DNA of 64,000 bases from assembly GCA_965203835.1 (NCBI GenBank), contig OZ241919.1, positions 2,852,001 to 2,916,000 of the forward strand. The letters are read 5' to 3'. The DNA comes from CBDCFV01 sp965203835 (GTDB lineage Bacteria > Chloroflexota > Dehalococcoidia > Lucifugimonadales > UBA3495). This document shows positions 35,623 to 45,464 of this stretch, in pieces. Made by a program: the position numbers and the translations under genes. The notes under the pieces were generated by a model. It ran no database searches. It was not told the origin of the DNA and saw only the letters and a list, made by a program, of their open reading frames with translations. Position 1 is the first letter of the stretch. Each line of letters opens with the position of its first letter.

Positions 35623-38600
35623 CTACAATTCCGCCCGAGCCGTCCATTCGTCATCGTGGTCTTGAGCCCATTCCCTGCTGGAATCCAGGTCACGAAGGAT
35701 CCTTCGAGCCCACGTGCGAACTTTGGCTTTTGGATGACCCCTCAGGGAATCGAAAGGTTCTTTGTACATTTCGAAGTACGTCGTTGCACTGCCCGACCAG
35801 CCGAACGTGTGAATGTTTCCTCCAATTGCCCTCCACACGTCGTCCCTATCCCCAAACTCATCGATCATCCTGGACATCACTGGATGGAGGCGCCACCTCT
35901 GTTCTTCGTCATTGTAACTTTCGAGGGTAGGCAGTATTCCCGCAGCGAACGCCGGGCCACCGTCGGGGTAGGCGTGGCACCAGGCAAAAAGGGAGTCCTC
36001 AGGAAGGCTCAGTATCGGCCGATTTACCGTGAGGTCGAATAGTGAATTTCCTCTCAACATAGACCCGAGAAGCCACTCCTTGACGCCGTCGGACAAAACC
36101 GCTTGACTTATGAGCGGCCAAACTATATCCGGAAACTTCGAAAGAAGGACGGGAATTAACGGCTCCAGGAACCGGTGCTCCCCGTATCCTTCAATGTTCC
36201 CCAGCATCTTTCCCAGTTCAAGTGCCACCGCCCTTGCGTCATCGTCCTCCCTGCCCTTTTCCAGGAGCCACCCCACGAGTTCTGAAAAATGAGCGGCCCC
36301 GCCAGTGCCGTTTTCTGCAGGGGTCCAGGTGGTGGCCATCTCAACCGCAAGGGCAATCTGGGGCCTGAGACCTTCGAGCTTATCTTTTCCCCGATACACG
36401 TACATCACCATCAGATCCAAGGCCACGGAATAGGTTTCTTCATCATGCCTCAGCATTGCATCGAATAGAGGAGCCACATCGTTGCAGGGCACCTTCGCAA
36501 GTTCCCCACCCTGGGCCCAACAACGAAGATCACCTGCTCGCAAGTGTCCGGAACCAAGAGCCTCCTTCACCAGAGCGACATCCGACGGCTCTATGCCTGT
36601 ACGAAGACAGAGATACGGGAACGACCGTGCCAGAGCAGGCGTCTCCGCCACGAGATCCTTTAATCCTCTGCCGGTGTCCGGAAAATTCTTGGCGACCCAG
36701 CTTATATAACCTGTCACCAGACCGAAGTCACGCTCGTTTTCAGGAACTGCCACAACTGCCGATACAATCTGTTTCAACCAGCCGTGCGTTGAATCGGACA
36801 TCTCTGCCATAGCCGACCCGAAATCGAAGGTTCTTCGCTGCGGGAACCTTCCTGCAATGGATCGAGGCTGTACCCGGCTGAGCAGCCCCAAATGGGGCGA
36901 TAGAGTTTCAGGCGCCTGCAGCAGTTCGGACGCCAGTTGTCTGATCGCTTCGGACTGACGTACCTGGAGCTCCCCCCATTCCAGCCGCTCGTCATCAGGA
37001 TAGTCCCAGGACATCTCGGTCACGATCAGCCTCAAGCGCGATTCGACGTCGGAGGGCTGGAGGATTCCGATGAGATTCCTCAGTCGGTCCAACTCCTGCG
37101 ATGGAACTACGTCGCCATCGTATCTGATGACATCGCCAAGGCCCTCCAATGCCTCCGGCCAGTAAGTGACGAAGAGGCTTAACTCCGAGATCACGTCTTC
37201 GACCACGCTGGTAAATCCGCCTCGGACCAAGCCACGAAGTTGGCCCCCCAGATTGGTCCGAGCCAACCGGCCCGCCCCATCATCCCTTTTGGATATCTCA
37301 ACGAGACGACGAACGCAACCTTCAATGTATCCACGACCTTCAGCGTCAGTCGCAGGACGCCAGTATTCCAGGTTGGGTCTGGAGCCATGGGCGCCTGCGC
37401 CTCCGAATTGGAAAAAATGATCTGTCTGGCAACCCCTTGTCAACGCCTCTGCTACGACCTTCAACTGTGCCTGGTCATCTGTTTTGACTGCTGCGTCCAG
37501 GACAGACCATCGGCCCTCCCCATTAGCAGCGGTGTTGCCCAGGAGCACCGGAAATAGTCCAGTGAACTGATTGGTAGCATTGTTCCCCCAAGGCTCGTTT
37601 TCATGGACCGCCAGCCGCAACAGGAGCATGGCCCCCTGTTCAAAAGTCTCAGGGTCGAAAGCGATCTTCTCCAAAGCAAAGACCAAATTGCGCCGAAGGT
37701 CGCCACGAATTAGATGAAGGTCTACCAATTCATCAAAAAACCTTTCGATGAGTTCGGCCACGGCCGCCGGGTCCACTTCCGCCAATGACGAAAGAACACG
37801 GGCGTGGCCCGGCTGGGCTACTCCGCTTATGCCATCAAAGGGCCCGCTCGGTCTGCATACGTGGGCGACCACCTGTGAAGCGGTGTCAGTGGTGTTCAAA
37901 AGGGACAACTGCCTCGACGCCAAAACTTTGAAATTCACACTGGTGGTCCCTCCAAGCACGAGGTCCCATTTTCCCGGAGTCCAACCCCGCCACCTGCGTT
38001 CCGCAAGTCTCAGTGCTATGGGACGTGGCTGGAGAATCCTGAACCTGCCTCTTCGCTGCATCACACCTCTCTGCAGGAGGTCCTGAGCATCCTCATACAG
38101 GGCGTCGACTGTAACCCCCGTCTCAACGCCGGCTATTTCCGAGAGGCCAACCGCACCGTCATATTCATCACTCAGGGGTTGTGTCGATCCTGATTCCGCC
38201 TGAACCAGGCCGAATGCCGAAAACAGGGCAGCAGAGGAAAGCAGCGAACCAGAATCGTGTGGATGCCGCCCTAGGACAAAGGCATCGACAAGATCATTGT
38301 CAGTGGCATGGGCAATGGGAATTTGCGCACGCCAAGCCATGGCGGTCTGGATGGCAACCCTGGGGAAACCCTTGGAAAAATGTTCCAGCCGTCTACGGTC
38401 CTCCGGGCTCAAGCCTGGCAGACGGCCGATTATCTCTTGAGACACGGACGATGGTGCCTCGCCAACTCTCAATGTCATGTCATCAAGGGTGCCGGAGGGG
38501 ATCTCATAGTCAATGGTCAGGAGGGAGACGTTGCTGTTTGCGCGAGCCGCTATGTTGGCGAGCTTCCGATGGGAATCAACAGGACAATCGTCCACGACTA

Positions 38601-39696
38601 TGACCGCACGAGATCCCATGTCCACGTGCTTCTGGACCGCCTCAATAATCTGCTCGAAAGATGCCTCCGACTCGGCAGCGTACAGAACGACGTCGCTGAC
38701 TGAGACATCCTCTGCCGTATCAGTCCCGGTCGGACCAAGAGCTTCCAGTATAAGGCGGGACTTGCCGACACCCGACAATCCTACTACCCGACACACGGAG
38801 CCGGGCGCGGCCAGTCTTTCGAGCAACCAGGCTCGCAACTCAGGCAGTCGCTCGTCGCCCACCAGCGGGCTGGAATCATGCTCAGCGCGTCCTGCCCAAT
38901 GAGTCCAGGATCGGAAGGGCCCCATGACACCCGGCTGTGTCCTCTCCTTTAACCATGCAACTACCGGAGGGTGGCAATTGACCCAGGTAGCCAACTGATG
39001 TGCGTCCTTGAAATCAACCTGTTCATCCTTAACCGTCACCCCTGCGCCTCTCACGGCGTCAAGGATGGCAGCCTCGCGGCTTTCGACCTCCTGCTGGGTG
39101 TACGAATGAGCGCATATGAATATATAGTTGCCTCCGGACCATAGTGCCTGGAGTATCGGGGCCTTGACCTCCCCGTTTGAGTCCAGGACATCTTTTCCCG
39201 TCTGCCCGCGGGAGACCGCACCACTCTTGAGTTGAAACAGGCACAGCCGCGAGGGCAGGCACGTTGTTCGATCCGGACCTTCAGACCATTCGATCCGGCC
39301 GTCCTCTCCTCCGTCCGGCGTGTACACGTTGCTGGAAACGTGAATGCCCTCCAGTGGCACGCCATGAGTTTGAGCCTCAGCGACCAATAGCTTCCTGAGG
39401 AGCAGTGGCAGTTCCCGTTCATTCAAGACGGTAATGTGTTCGCCAGATACCTCATGAGGACTGGTGCCCAATGCGTTGATGGGCCTCGGAGTTCTGCCCC
39501 CCAGCGCGGTGACCCGAGAAGGGTCATCCTCAAGCAGACGCAGCAGGTTGACTACAGAGGCAGCTGGCTTCACGGTCCCCGACTCATACTTTGTAAACGC
39601 CCTGGGACCGCCTCCCAATAGCTCCCCCGCCTCCACCTGCGTTAGCCCCAGCGAAAGGCGAATCTCTCGAATCTCATCTGGTGTAATGTTCGGCAT
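35623..39696 (-). CDS. HTH / PD-(D/E)XK nuclease / STAND-like NTPase fusion, candidate defence protein
   Basis: 1357 residues in one frame. Residues 5-60: MqsA/XRE-type HTH (TPDEIREIRLSLGLTQVEAG ... FTKYESGTVKPAASV). Residues about 95-215: PD-(D/E)XK-like nuclease with Asp132/Glu136 (EDGRIEW) and Gln155-x-Lys157 (LFQLKSG), followed by YIFICAHSYTQQEVESRE. Residues about 280-480: P-loop NTPase with GLSGVGKSR (Lys312) and RAVIVVDDCP (Asp369/Asp370), then a winged-helix-like stretch. Residues about 560-1340: long helical, probably solenoid, region. This order matches Avs-like STAND immune proteins (N-terminal nuclease, central ATPase, C-terminal sensor), except for the extra N-terminal HTH. A palindromic operator covers the promoter, so the HTH probably represses its own gene. 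The family assignment is inference. Confidence 0.75.
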   Translation of the reverse strand: MPNITPDEIREIRLSLGLTQVEAGELLGGGPRAFTKYESGTVKPAASVVNLLRLLEDDPSRVTALGGRTPRPINALGTSPHEVSGEHITVLNERELPLLLRKLLVAEAQTHGVPLEGIHVSSNVYTPDGGEDGRIEWSEGPDRTTCLPSRLCLFQLKSGAVSRGQTGKDVLDSNGEVKAPILQALWSGGNYIFICAHSYTQQEVESREAAILDAVRGAGVTVKDEQVDFKDAHQLATWVNCHPPVVAWLKERTQPGVMGPFRSWTHWAGRAEHDSSPLVGDERLPELRAWLLERLAAPGSVCRVVGLSGVGKSRLILEALGPTGTDTAEDVSVSDVVLYAAESEASFEQIIEAVQKHVDMGSRAVIVVDDCPVDSHRKLANIAARANSNVSLLTIDYEIPSGTLDDMTLRVGEAPSSVSQEIIGRLPGLSPEDRRRLEHFSKGFPRVAIQTAMAWRAQIPIAHATDNDLVDAFVLGRHPHDSGSLLSSAALFSAFGLVQAESGSTQPLSDEYDGAVGLSEIAGVETGVTVDALYEDAQDLLQRGVMQRRGRFRILQPRPIALRLAERRWRGWTPGKWDLVLGGTTSVNFKVLASRQLSLLNTTDTASQVVAHVCRPSGPFDGISGVAQPGHARVLSSLAEVDPAAVAELIERFFDELVDLHLIRGDLRRNLVFALEKIAFDPETFEQGAMLLLRLAVHENEPWGNNATNQFTGLFPVLLGNTAANGEGRWSVLDAAVKTDDQAQLKVVAEALTRGCQTDHFFQFGGAGAHGSRPNLEYWRPATDAEGRGYIEGCVRRLVEISKRDDGAGRLARTNLGGQLRGLVRGGFTSVVEDVISELSLFVTYWPEALEGLGDVIRYDGDVVPSQELDRLRNLIGILQPSDVESRLRLIVTEMSWDYPDDERLEWGELQVRQSEAIRQLASELLQAPETLSPHLGLLSRVQPRSIAGRFPQRRTFDFGSAMAEMSDSTHGWLKQIVSAVVAVPENERDFGLVTGYISWVAKNFPDTGRGLKDLVAETPALARSFPYLCLRTGIEPSDVALVKEALGSGHLRAGDLRCWAQGGELAKVPCNDVAPLFDAMLRHDEETYSVALDLMVMYVYRGKDKLEGLRPQIALAVEMATTWTPAENGTGGAAHFSELVGWLLEKGREDDDARAVALELGKMLGNIEGYGEHRFLEPLIPVLLSKFPDIVWPLISQAVLSDGVKEWLLGSMLRGNSLFDLTVNRPILSLPEDSLFAWCHAYPDGGPAFAAGILPTLESYNDEEQRWRLHPVMSRMIDEFGDRDDVWRAIGGNIHTFGWSGSATTYFEMYKEPFDSLRGHPKAKVRTWARRILRDLDSSREWAQDHDDEWTARAEL

Positions 39697-39715
39697 CCTG
39701 AATTGGCCCCCATGA

Positions 39716-39741
39716 TGGTGTATATATTATATAATACACCA
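39716..39741 (-). promoter_or_regulatory. Palindromic operator over the promoter of the HTH-nuclease-NTPase gene
   Basis: Perfect 8-bp arms TGGTGTAT (39716-39723) and ATACACCA (39734-39741) around a 10-base all-AT centre, 20 bases upstream of the ATG. On the minus strand the centre contains a TATAAT-like -10. A further half-site GGTGTAA lies at the start of the coding region (39680). GGGGG lies about 10 bases before the ATG. The layout suits autorepression by the protein's own N-terminal HTH. Confidence 0.7.
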
Positions 39742-39783
39742 CTATGGTCACTCATGCAATAGACTTGGGCTTGCCGACCAGGA

Positions 39784-39881
39784 TCTTCTAATTGTAGTGA
39801 TAGGATAAGAGAATGATGAACGAATAGCCGATGGTCGACGCAGTGGTGGGGGTAGTGAAGGAAAAAAGGATGGAAGAGGTT
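39784..39881. repeat. 98-bp direct repeat, right copy
   Basis: Begins TCTTCTAATTGTAGTGATAG and ends GGAAGAGGTT. Partner of 28521-28618, same length and orientation. It lies upstream of the HTH-nuclease-NTPase gene and is not followed here by the IS21 end repeats, so it is not simply part of that IS. Confidence 0.85.
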
Positions 39882-41121
39882 CGATCACGATAGGGGGGCC
39901 GGTTGGTGGCGGCCTACGCACACCGCAGTGACTCGGTCCTAGGTCAAAGGGGTGGTGGGTAGCCAGCGCAAACCGAAGGCCCTTTCAGTCGCCTTAAACT
40001 GGCCCCTGTAGCCACCGGCTGCTGCCACGGAAGGTGGATGGCGACCAAGGTCATCACCTTGATGGCCGCCGCGACCTGCAGGCCGATATCCTCGTGAAGA
40101 GGCCGGCCGGTGCATCGCCAAGACCTCAGCCGGTGCGGCACCGACGATGACTGGCAGGTCCAACGCATCGGCGATCAGGATGTGAGAGGCAACATCGACT
40201 GCTACTCCGGTAGAATCGCCGACGAGTGCGGATCATTCCGTCATCTGTCCCACAACCATACCACGTTCCTTCCACCAACCAATCCACCCATGCTGATTAA
40301 AATAGTCTCCCTGCATCCCTCGTTCACCCCCTCCTCCCAGCGAAGAACAGTACATTATCCAGCTGTCGGCAGCCGGCGAAGATCATACCCATCGCTTTTG
40401 CACCGTAGGGCGAGGTCTTCTTGCCACACGTTGGTGGAAGGACGGACCTGCTGCGGCGCCAGTGTCCTGTCGCAGTCGCCGGCGGCGATGTGCCACGCTT
40501 CCACCTCTGCGTGACCGAGCGTTCATGGCGGCCATATGGTGCTCAACGTCCGCTGTTGCCTTCGCGTCATTTCCTCATTTGCTTCTGCCGCAATGGTCCA
40601 TGACCCGGCCTGCAACCGGTCCGGCAGGTCCGTGCCGGATGAGCGCCGCTTTTGACCTGCTAAACAAGCCGACGCCAAGGGGCATTATTTCGATAGGCAC
40701 GTTATGTTGGATGGCGCCGGCTGGCAATGGCATCACGTACTGAGTCTTCGGAGTTGCTGGGAATACATTTGTGGCCCAGAGCTGCGGGAATTTTGTCAAT
40801 GTCGGCCGGTCGCTGGCAAATCGAAGACGTGGGCGATGCTGAGCTGTAGGTGGAGCCCCTCGTAAAGTCCGGTTGCATGGCGAGCAACATGTCAAGCTGA
40901 AACCGGCACTCTTTGCCCCCTCCACATGTGAGCCGCCTGCTCTCCGTTTTTGCTGCGCAGGAAAGTCGCAGAACAGCAACAAATCCGGCTGTATACGTTG
41001 GGTCAAAGTTCGGGACATTGAGACCAAGCCTGTGCCAACCAGCGCATGGCCTTCCACTGGAGGCATCAATAGTTCTGCCAAGGACCTTTCCATGGACCGA
41101 ATGAAGCCGTGTCAGGTACAC
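39882..41121. other. Decayed region, no intact gene
   Basis: 1.2 kb with many short overlapping frames. A minus-strand piece near 39944-40168 (HEDIGLQVAAAIKVMTLVA) reads like the end of a transposase. Two overlapping minus frames at 40575-41121 share fragments (FTRGSTYSSASPTSS; GAIQHNVPIEIMPLGVG) consistent with a frameshifted gene. Nothing could be named with confidence. Confidence 0.35.
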
Positions 41122-42030
41122 CTAAGCGTCGGTGGAAGGAAGATGGGCTTTTGCCTCCAGTCTCACCACATCAACCCAATCCGTGAATGGAGCTTTTACC
41201 CCGGCCGCCTGCGCGGGCGTCCGCCCGCGCAATTCTCTTAATTTGGTGAACAAGAAGTTGCTCGTAATAACCGCTCCGGCGGTATATAGCTGAACATTGT
41301 CATGGTCATTGATGCTGTTGAATAGGTGATTGCTGGCCAATAACGTGACAACCTTGGCGACAACTGGTGCACTAGAGAAAGGGGGGAAACCTCCGGTGTG
41401 CGTGATTACTCTCTTGCCAAGCAGCATTCCTCGCATCACCTTCAGAATTGCCTCCTCCGGAATGCAGTCATACTTCCTCCTGGTCTTCGGCGGATACATC
41501 CAATACACGACTTCGTCGCATGGTCGTTCAGCCGAAGCCAGGGCTTCAAGCAAAACCTCCCGCGCTCCGTCCTCAGTCATGGTAGTGCTGACGTGGCTCG
41601 CTATGATGTAGCCCGTTGCTTCATCCACCACCATCCACCACATCCATGACTGCCGGGGAAAGGGTTGACTCCATAGCCACCACTTTCCCCCACCCGATAC
41701 CTGACATCCCTTTATCAGTTTGACAGCCGCACCAGTGTACCGATGGGCCCAGTTGAGGATAGTCTGCGGGGAGATGCTGGTGCCTTCTGTGCTAAACAAC
41801 TGGTTCATGAGCTTGGCTGTGGATCTAGCGGAACGGCCCTCGAAGAACTTCTTGATGCCCATCCCGATCTGGTCTGGAATGTAACTGTGTCCACCCACCG
41901 CCCCTCTCTGTCCCGACCCCCTCCCGCAGTCCCTGCATTCATAGGTCTGCTGGCCTCCGAAAACGCCGTCCAGAACATAGTGGTCTGAGTTGCAGTATGG
42001 ACAGTTCTTACGGCGGCCTTCGTTGTTCAT
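41122..42030 (-). CDS. Zinc-ribbon transposase-like protein (IS1/IS6-like)
   Basis: 302 residues from ATG 42030, chosen because GGAGG lies 6 bases upstream; the frame is open to 42057. It begins with a four-Cys zinc ribbon (CPYCNSDHYVL ... YECRDCGRG) and then an HTH-like stretch (RSARSTAKLMNQLF ... SISPQTILNWAHRY). A catalytic-core-like region follows, with WMVVDEATGYIIASHVS providing the first Asp. The second and third acidic residues are not certain, so activity is unclear. It abuts the IS630 copy, forming a small IS cluster. Confidence 0.65.
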   Translation of the reverse strand: MNNEGRRKNCPYCNSDHYVLDGVFGGQQTYECRDCGRGSGQRGAVGGHSYIPDQIGMGIKKFFEGRSARSTAKLMNQLFSTEGTSISPQTILNWAHRYTGAAVKLIKGCQVSGGGKWWLWSQPFPRQSWMWWMVVDEATGYIIASHVSTTMTEDGAREVLLEALASAERPCDEVVYWMYPPKTRRKYDCIPEEAILKVMRGMLLGKRVITHTGGFPPFSSAPVVAKVVTLLASNHLFNSINDHDNVQLYTAGAVITSNFLFTKLRELRGRTPAQAAGVKAPFTDWVDVVRLEAKAHLPSTDA

Positions 42031-42060
42031 ACTTGCCTCCATGCAAGCATATCGCAATGC

Positions 42061-43320
42061 CTAAACCGAAGCCAAGGTGGGATGTGCATTTCCAGTAGGG
42101 CGGGAATCGGGCTAGGAATCTCGCTGGAGTGCCTCGGCCCTTGATTGCAACACTGTCCAGCAGCGACGTCTCACCTCTTCTTGCCGGTTGGCCAGCCCTG
42201 CCAGGAAGTTGCCGACCCTCTCCTGTACCCCCTCCCTGGTCCCCAGGCACAGGTTGCCAGTGGCCTCCTCCCTCGCCCAGCCCCAGATGGCTTCGTCAGC
42301 GTTGAAGTCCTGGCTGTATCCCGGCAGATTTATCAATCGCAGGTTCAGCCCCGCCTTTCTCAGCAGTCCTCTCACCGCCTCGCCTCGATGCGCCGGCGCG
42401 TTGTCCCAGATCACATTCAGCCGCCCGCCGTGCCTCTCCCGCAACTGTTCCAAGAAGGCTGCCGACGTTTCGCTGTTGCTGTTCCCTTCCAGCTCCATCC
42501 ACTCCACTTCGGCAGTCTCCAAACACACTGCCGAGTAGTAGCTGGCCTTCTCTCCGTACCGTGGGCTGTTCCAGTCAACCAGGGCAGGCCTTCCTTTCAG
42601 CACCCACTTGCCACGCAACTCGGCGTCCGCCCGGAAGTGGGCCTCATCGGCAAAGAATACCTTGGCTCCGGTCTGTTGGGCCTCCTTCTTCAGAGCGGCA
42701 TATTCCGCCACGAAGGCCTCACGCCGAGCCTCATTTGCCTTAACCAAACGCTTCTTTGGGCGCCTGAAGGCAAATCCCAGCCTGTGCAGAGCCTGCCCTC
42801 GTGCAGACGGGGGTAGTTCAGGCAACTGCTCCTGCTCAAACTGACTCCAAACCGTTCCGAGACGAACCGCCGCACCACCCTCCAATACCAGTTGGCCATT
42901 GCGATGCCCGATGATGACGGCGGTTGCTGCACTGTCCCTTTCAACTCCGCCTGCTGCGTCTGGTCAAGGACGGGGGGAACCGCCGGTCTGCTCGAATATC
43001 AGGGCTGCCGGCCCTCCCTCACCGAAGCCGAGGCCCACCGTCCGATGGTGTGTGGATCACGCTCCAGCGCTTCCGCCACGGCCGCAGCCGTCAATCCTTG
43101 GGCCAAGAGCAGGATGGCGTACCACCTCTCCCGCTCTCTGGGCGTCGGTGCCAGGATCATTCTCCGCCGCAGGTCCTTGACTCCCATCCGCCATTGTTCC
43201 AAGGACCGGTCTATCTCCCTCACACCCATCATCAACCCCTGCAACTCCCCATATTGGCTTACCCGGTTCCACGCCAATTTACCCCATGTCTCTGCGTATT
43301 TCACTCTGGCTTTGGTTTAG
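42061..43320 (-). mobile_element. IS630-family insertion sequence
   Basis: Terminal inverted repeats CTAAACCGAAGCCAAGGTG (from 42061) and CTCTGGCTTTGGTTTAG (to 43320) match at most positions when inverted. TA dinucleotides sit at both edges (42062-42063, 43318-43319), as expected for the TA target of this family. Length 1.26 kb. The single transposase gene is frameshifted. Confidence 0.8.
42112..43304 (-). pseudogene. IS630 transposase, frameshifted
   Basis: The 5' part (43304-42999) reads LRRRMILAPTPRERERWYAI and EALERDPHTIGRW. A second frame gives MANWYWRVVRRFVSERFGVSL, and a third (to 42112) gives the DDE domain: FFADEAHFRADAE, NVIWDNAPAHRGEAVR and YSQDFNADEAIWGWAREEA. At least two frameshifts separate them. 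All three catalytic acidic residues remain, so inactivation is recent. Programmed frameshifting is possible in this family but two shifts are unlikely. Confidence 0.8.
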
Positions 43321-43433
43321 TGCCTATTCTCTCTGACAAACCGAAATCCCATCAAAGTGGACAACATGCACCCTAATTGCAAAACACGTGTGATTACCAC
43401 GGTTCATACTGGACGAGACAGGCCGATAGTGGC

Positions 43434-43460
43434 GGTCTGAGACCATCGGTGGACCACCGA
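43434..43460. promoter_or_regulatory. Tandem palindromes upstream of alpA
   Basis: GGTCTGAGACC (43434-43444) and the perfect 15-base palindrome TCGGTGGACCACCGA (43446-43460) lie 26 bases before the AlpA start codon. They look like operator or excisionase-binding sites controlling the element. Confidence 0.5.
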
Positions 43461-43486
43461 GGATTTAGCAGGAAAGGAGTGTGGAA

Positions 43487-43684
43487 ATGGATTTGGACAA
43501 CCAGCGCATCTTACGCCTGCCCGAGGTCATGAAACTCTCAGGGCTGAGCCGGTCTCAGGTGTATGAGTTGATGGGGGACGGCCATTTCCCCAAAAATTTG
43601 AGACTTTCGAAGCGGGCTACAGGGTGGAGGGCATCCGATCTTGCCGCATGGCTGGAGAGCAGGCCCCCCGCAGACAGTGCGTAG
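43487..43684 (+). CDS. alpA: AlpA-family DNA-binding protein / excisionase
   Basis: 65 residues, winged-HTH of the AlpA (MerR-like) family: RILRLPEVMKLSGLSRSQVYELMGDGHFPKNLRLSKRATGW, then DLAAWLESRP. AGGAG 7 bases upstream favours ATG 43487 over GTG 43481. AlpA-type proteins regulate excision and expression of prophages and satellite elements. It is first in a module with DUF3987 and primase genes. Confidence 0.88.
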   Translation: MDLDNQRILRLPEVMKLSGLSRSQVYELMGDGHFPKNLRLSKRATGWRASDLAAWLESRPPADSA

Positions 43685-43761
43685 GAGGCAAACTAAATCA
43701 AGCCCTCGGGCGGCATCCCAAGGGCTTTCAGCACAGGAAAACCCCGGCAGAGGAGCTTTCT

Positions 43762-45438
43762 ATGTTCTATGGTAACACACGTTCTCACAATGGTATACCC
43801 ATCCAATACACTCACGGATCGACCAACGGGCAGGCGGCCGGGTTTCAGGAGGTAGACGAGGAGGAACTTCGGCGCCAACTCGGCCATGGGTCTGACGGAG
43901 ACCATGACTGGGGAGAGATAGCACCACCTACACCGGCGGCGGCGGCGCAGGAACCTTATCCGCCATTGCCGGGAGACTTGGAAAGAGTGCTCGGCGCCAT
44001 ATCCAGAATAACGGGGGCGTCGCGGTCTACAACTGCAGCGGCGCTGCTCCCGGCGGTAGCTACGCTCACGTCGTATCACTACGACGTGGCCACACTGGCA
44101 TCCCGGCCATCACCTACCTGCCTTTACACCTGCGCAATCTCGGAGTCGACCTGGCGAAAGTCGGCCGCGGCATCAGAGGCGTGGCACCCGCACAGGACAG
44201 CAGATGCGATAATATCCGACCGCCATCAGGAACTCGTTGACGAAGCCAAAACGAGGGCACAATCGGCAGGCAAGAGTATGGCGGTTGACGGTGTCGACGA
44301 CCGCGCCCCCCGTGACCGGTCTCCGGTTGCCCTGCGGTCCGACGACACCATCGAGGTCATTCGCAGCCACCTGGCCAGAGGGAGACCGGTCCTGTTCCAA
44401 GGAATGGATGAAGCGGCGGTCAGCATCCACGGTTACTCTCTTTCAGGGGAGCGCCTGATCCGCACCTTAGGCATTTTTGCAACTCTGTGGACAGGTGCGA
44501 CCAACGGGGAGGGGCGAATCGGAGGTGGACCTCGTGGTGGCAGGGAGGTCCTTTTGAAGCAGGGCACCTACGCTTTCAATCTGTGCTGGCTCGGGCAGAA
44601 AAGCGTACTCGTTCCTCTCATCACGTCTGAGGCCGCGGCTATGGGACTGTCAGGACGGATGCTGGTGGCATGGGACTCGGTGAGGCCGGACGTGGGAGAA
44701 AAACTGCCGGGCGACGATGTGCTTGTAGACTTGTACCAGTCCAAGGTGTTTCAGTGGCGGGAGCTTCAGGACCTGGAGACCGTGTTCCGTGACTGGGAAC
44801 TACCGGTGCGGGAGACCATCGGCATGACGGCGGCAGCGATGGACCGTCTCAAGGAATACAACGTCGTGATGATGAAGGCCGCCGACTCGCTCCTCGAGGA
44901 TGGAAGGCTCGTGGAGCAGGGGGCAGCAGGACGGGCCCCTGAAATGGCAGCACGGCTGGCGGGGGTGTTTGCGGCATGGGAGGCATGGCCAATGGCGCGC
45001 GACGGAGCCGGCAACGTGGCCCTGCAGGAACCATCAGTCGCCGCCAATCACCCTCAGGTCGACCTCGACCTCATTGAGGCGACTATTCCCATCGTCGAAT
45101 GGCACCGGCGGGAACTCCGGCGGGTGGTGGACGGTGCCGGAGCCACGGACAAAGTCAAGATTATGCAATCGGCTATCCGGGTTATATCGGAAGCGATAGC
45201 GGACCCGGGACGATTTAACCGCAACGGAAAGAGGTTGGTGGATTCCTTTGGCCATGTCGCTCTCCAGACCCTCCTCGCCCAGTATGGTCCTGCGGCCATC
45301 CGAGCCGACGTCGACTATAAGGCGGCAGTGATTGGGGCGCTGGTACAGGAGCGGTATGTAAGGGAGGTGGAAGGGGGAAACGGTCGTTTCGCCGTCCATC
45401 CCAACATCAAAGACGCCGTGCGGGGCCGGGGGTGGTAG
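43762..45438 (+). CDS. DUF3987-family helicase/ATPase-like protein of mobile elements
   Basis: 558 residues. The start at 43762 (MFYGNTRSHN) is supported by AGGAG 6 bases upstream; the frame is open to 43624. The N-terminal region leads to PYPPLPGDLERVLGAISRITGAS, then the DUF3987 core, with ISESTWRKS in the P-loop position (a degenerate Walker A), RSHLARGRPVLFQGMDEA, GTYAFNLCWLGQKSVLVPLI and SGRMLVAWDSVRPDV. Such proteins replace or accompany replicative helicases in satellite prophages and integrated plasmids. It is followed by an iteron region and a Toprim primase. No integrase gene is visible. Confidence 0.7.
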   Translation: MFYGNTRSHNGIPIQYTHGSTNGQAAGFQEVDEEELRRQLGHGSDGDHDWGEIAPPTPAAAAQEPYPPLPGDLERVLGAISRITGASRSTTAAALLPAVATLTSYHYDVATLASRPSPTCLYTCAISESTWRKSAAASEAWHPHRTADAIISDRHQELVDEAKTRAQSAGKSMAVDGVDDRAPRDRSPVALRSDDTIEVIRSHLARGRPVLFQGMDEAAVSIHGYSLSGERLIRTLGIFATLWTGATNGEGRIGGGPRGGREVLLKQGTYAFNLCWLGQKSVLVPLITSEAAAMGLSGRMLVAWDSVRPDVGEKLPGDDVLVDLYQSKVFQWRELQDLETVFRDWELPVRETIGMTAAAMDRLKEYNVVMMKAADSLLEDGRLVEQGAAGRAPEMAARLAGVFAAWEAWPMARDGAGNVALQEPSVAANHPQVDLDLIEATIPIVEWHRRELRRVVDGAGATDKVKIMQSAIRVISEAIADPGRFNRNGKRLVDSFGHVALQTLLAQYGPAAIRADVDYKAAVIGALVQERYVREVEGGNGRFAVHPNIKDAVRGRGW

Positions 45439-45464
45439 ACCCAGTCCAGGTCCACAAGGCCCTC

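Noticed and set aside
40575..41121. Two overlapping 139-172 codon minus frames
   Set aside because: They share the same DNA in different frames without recognisable motifs, and are best treated as a decayed region.
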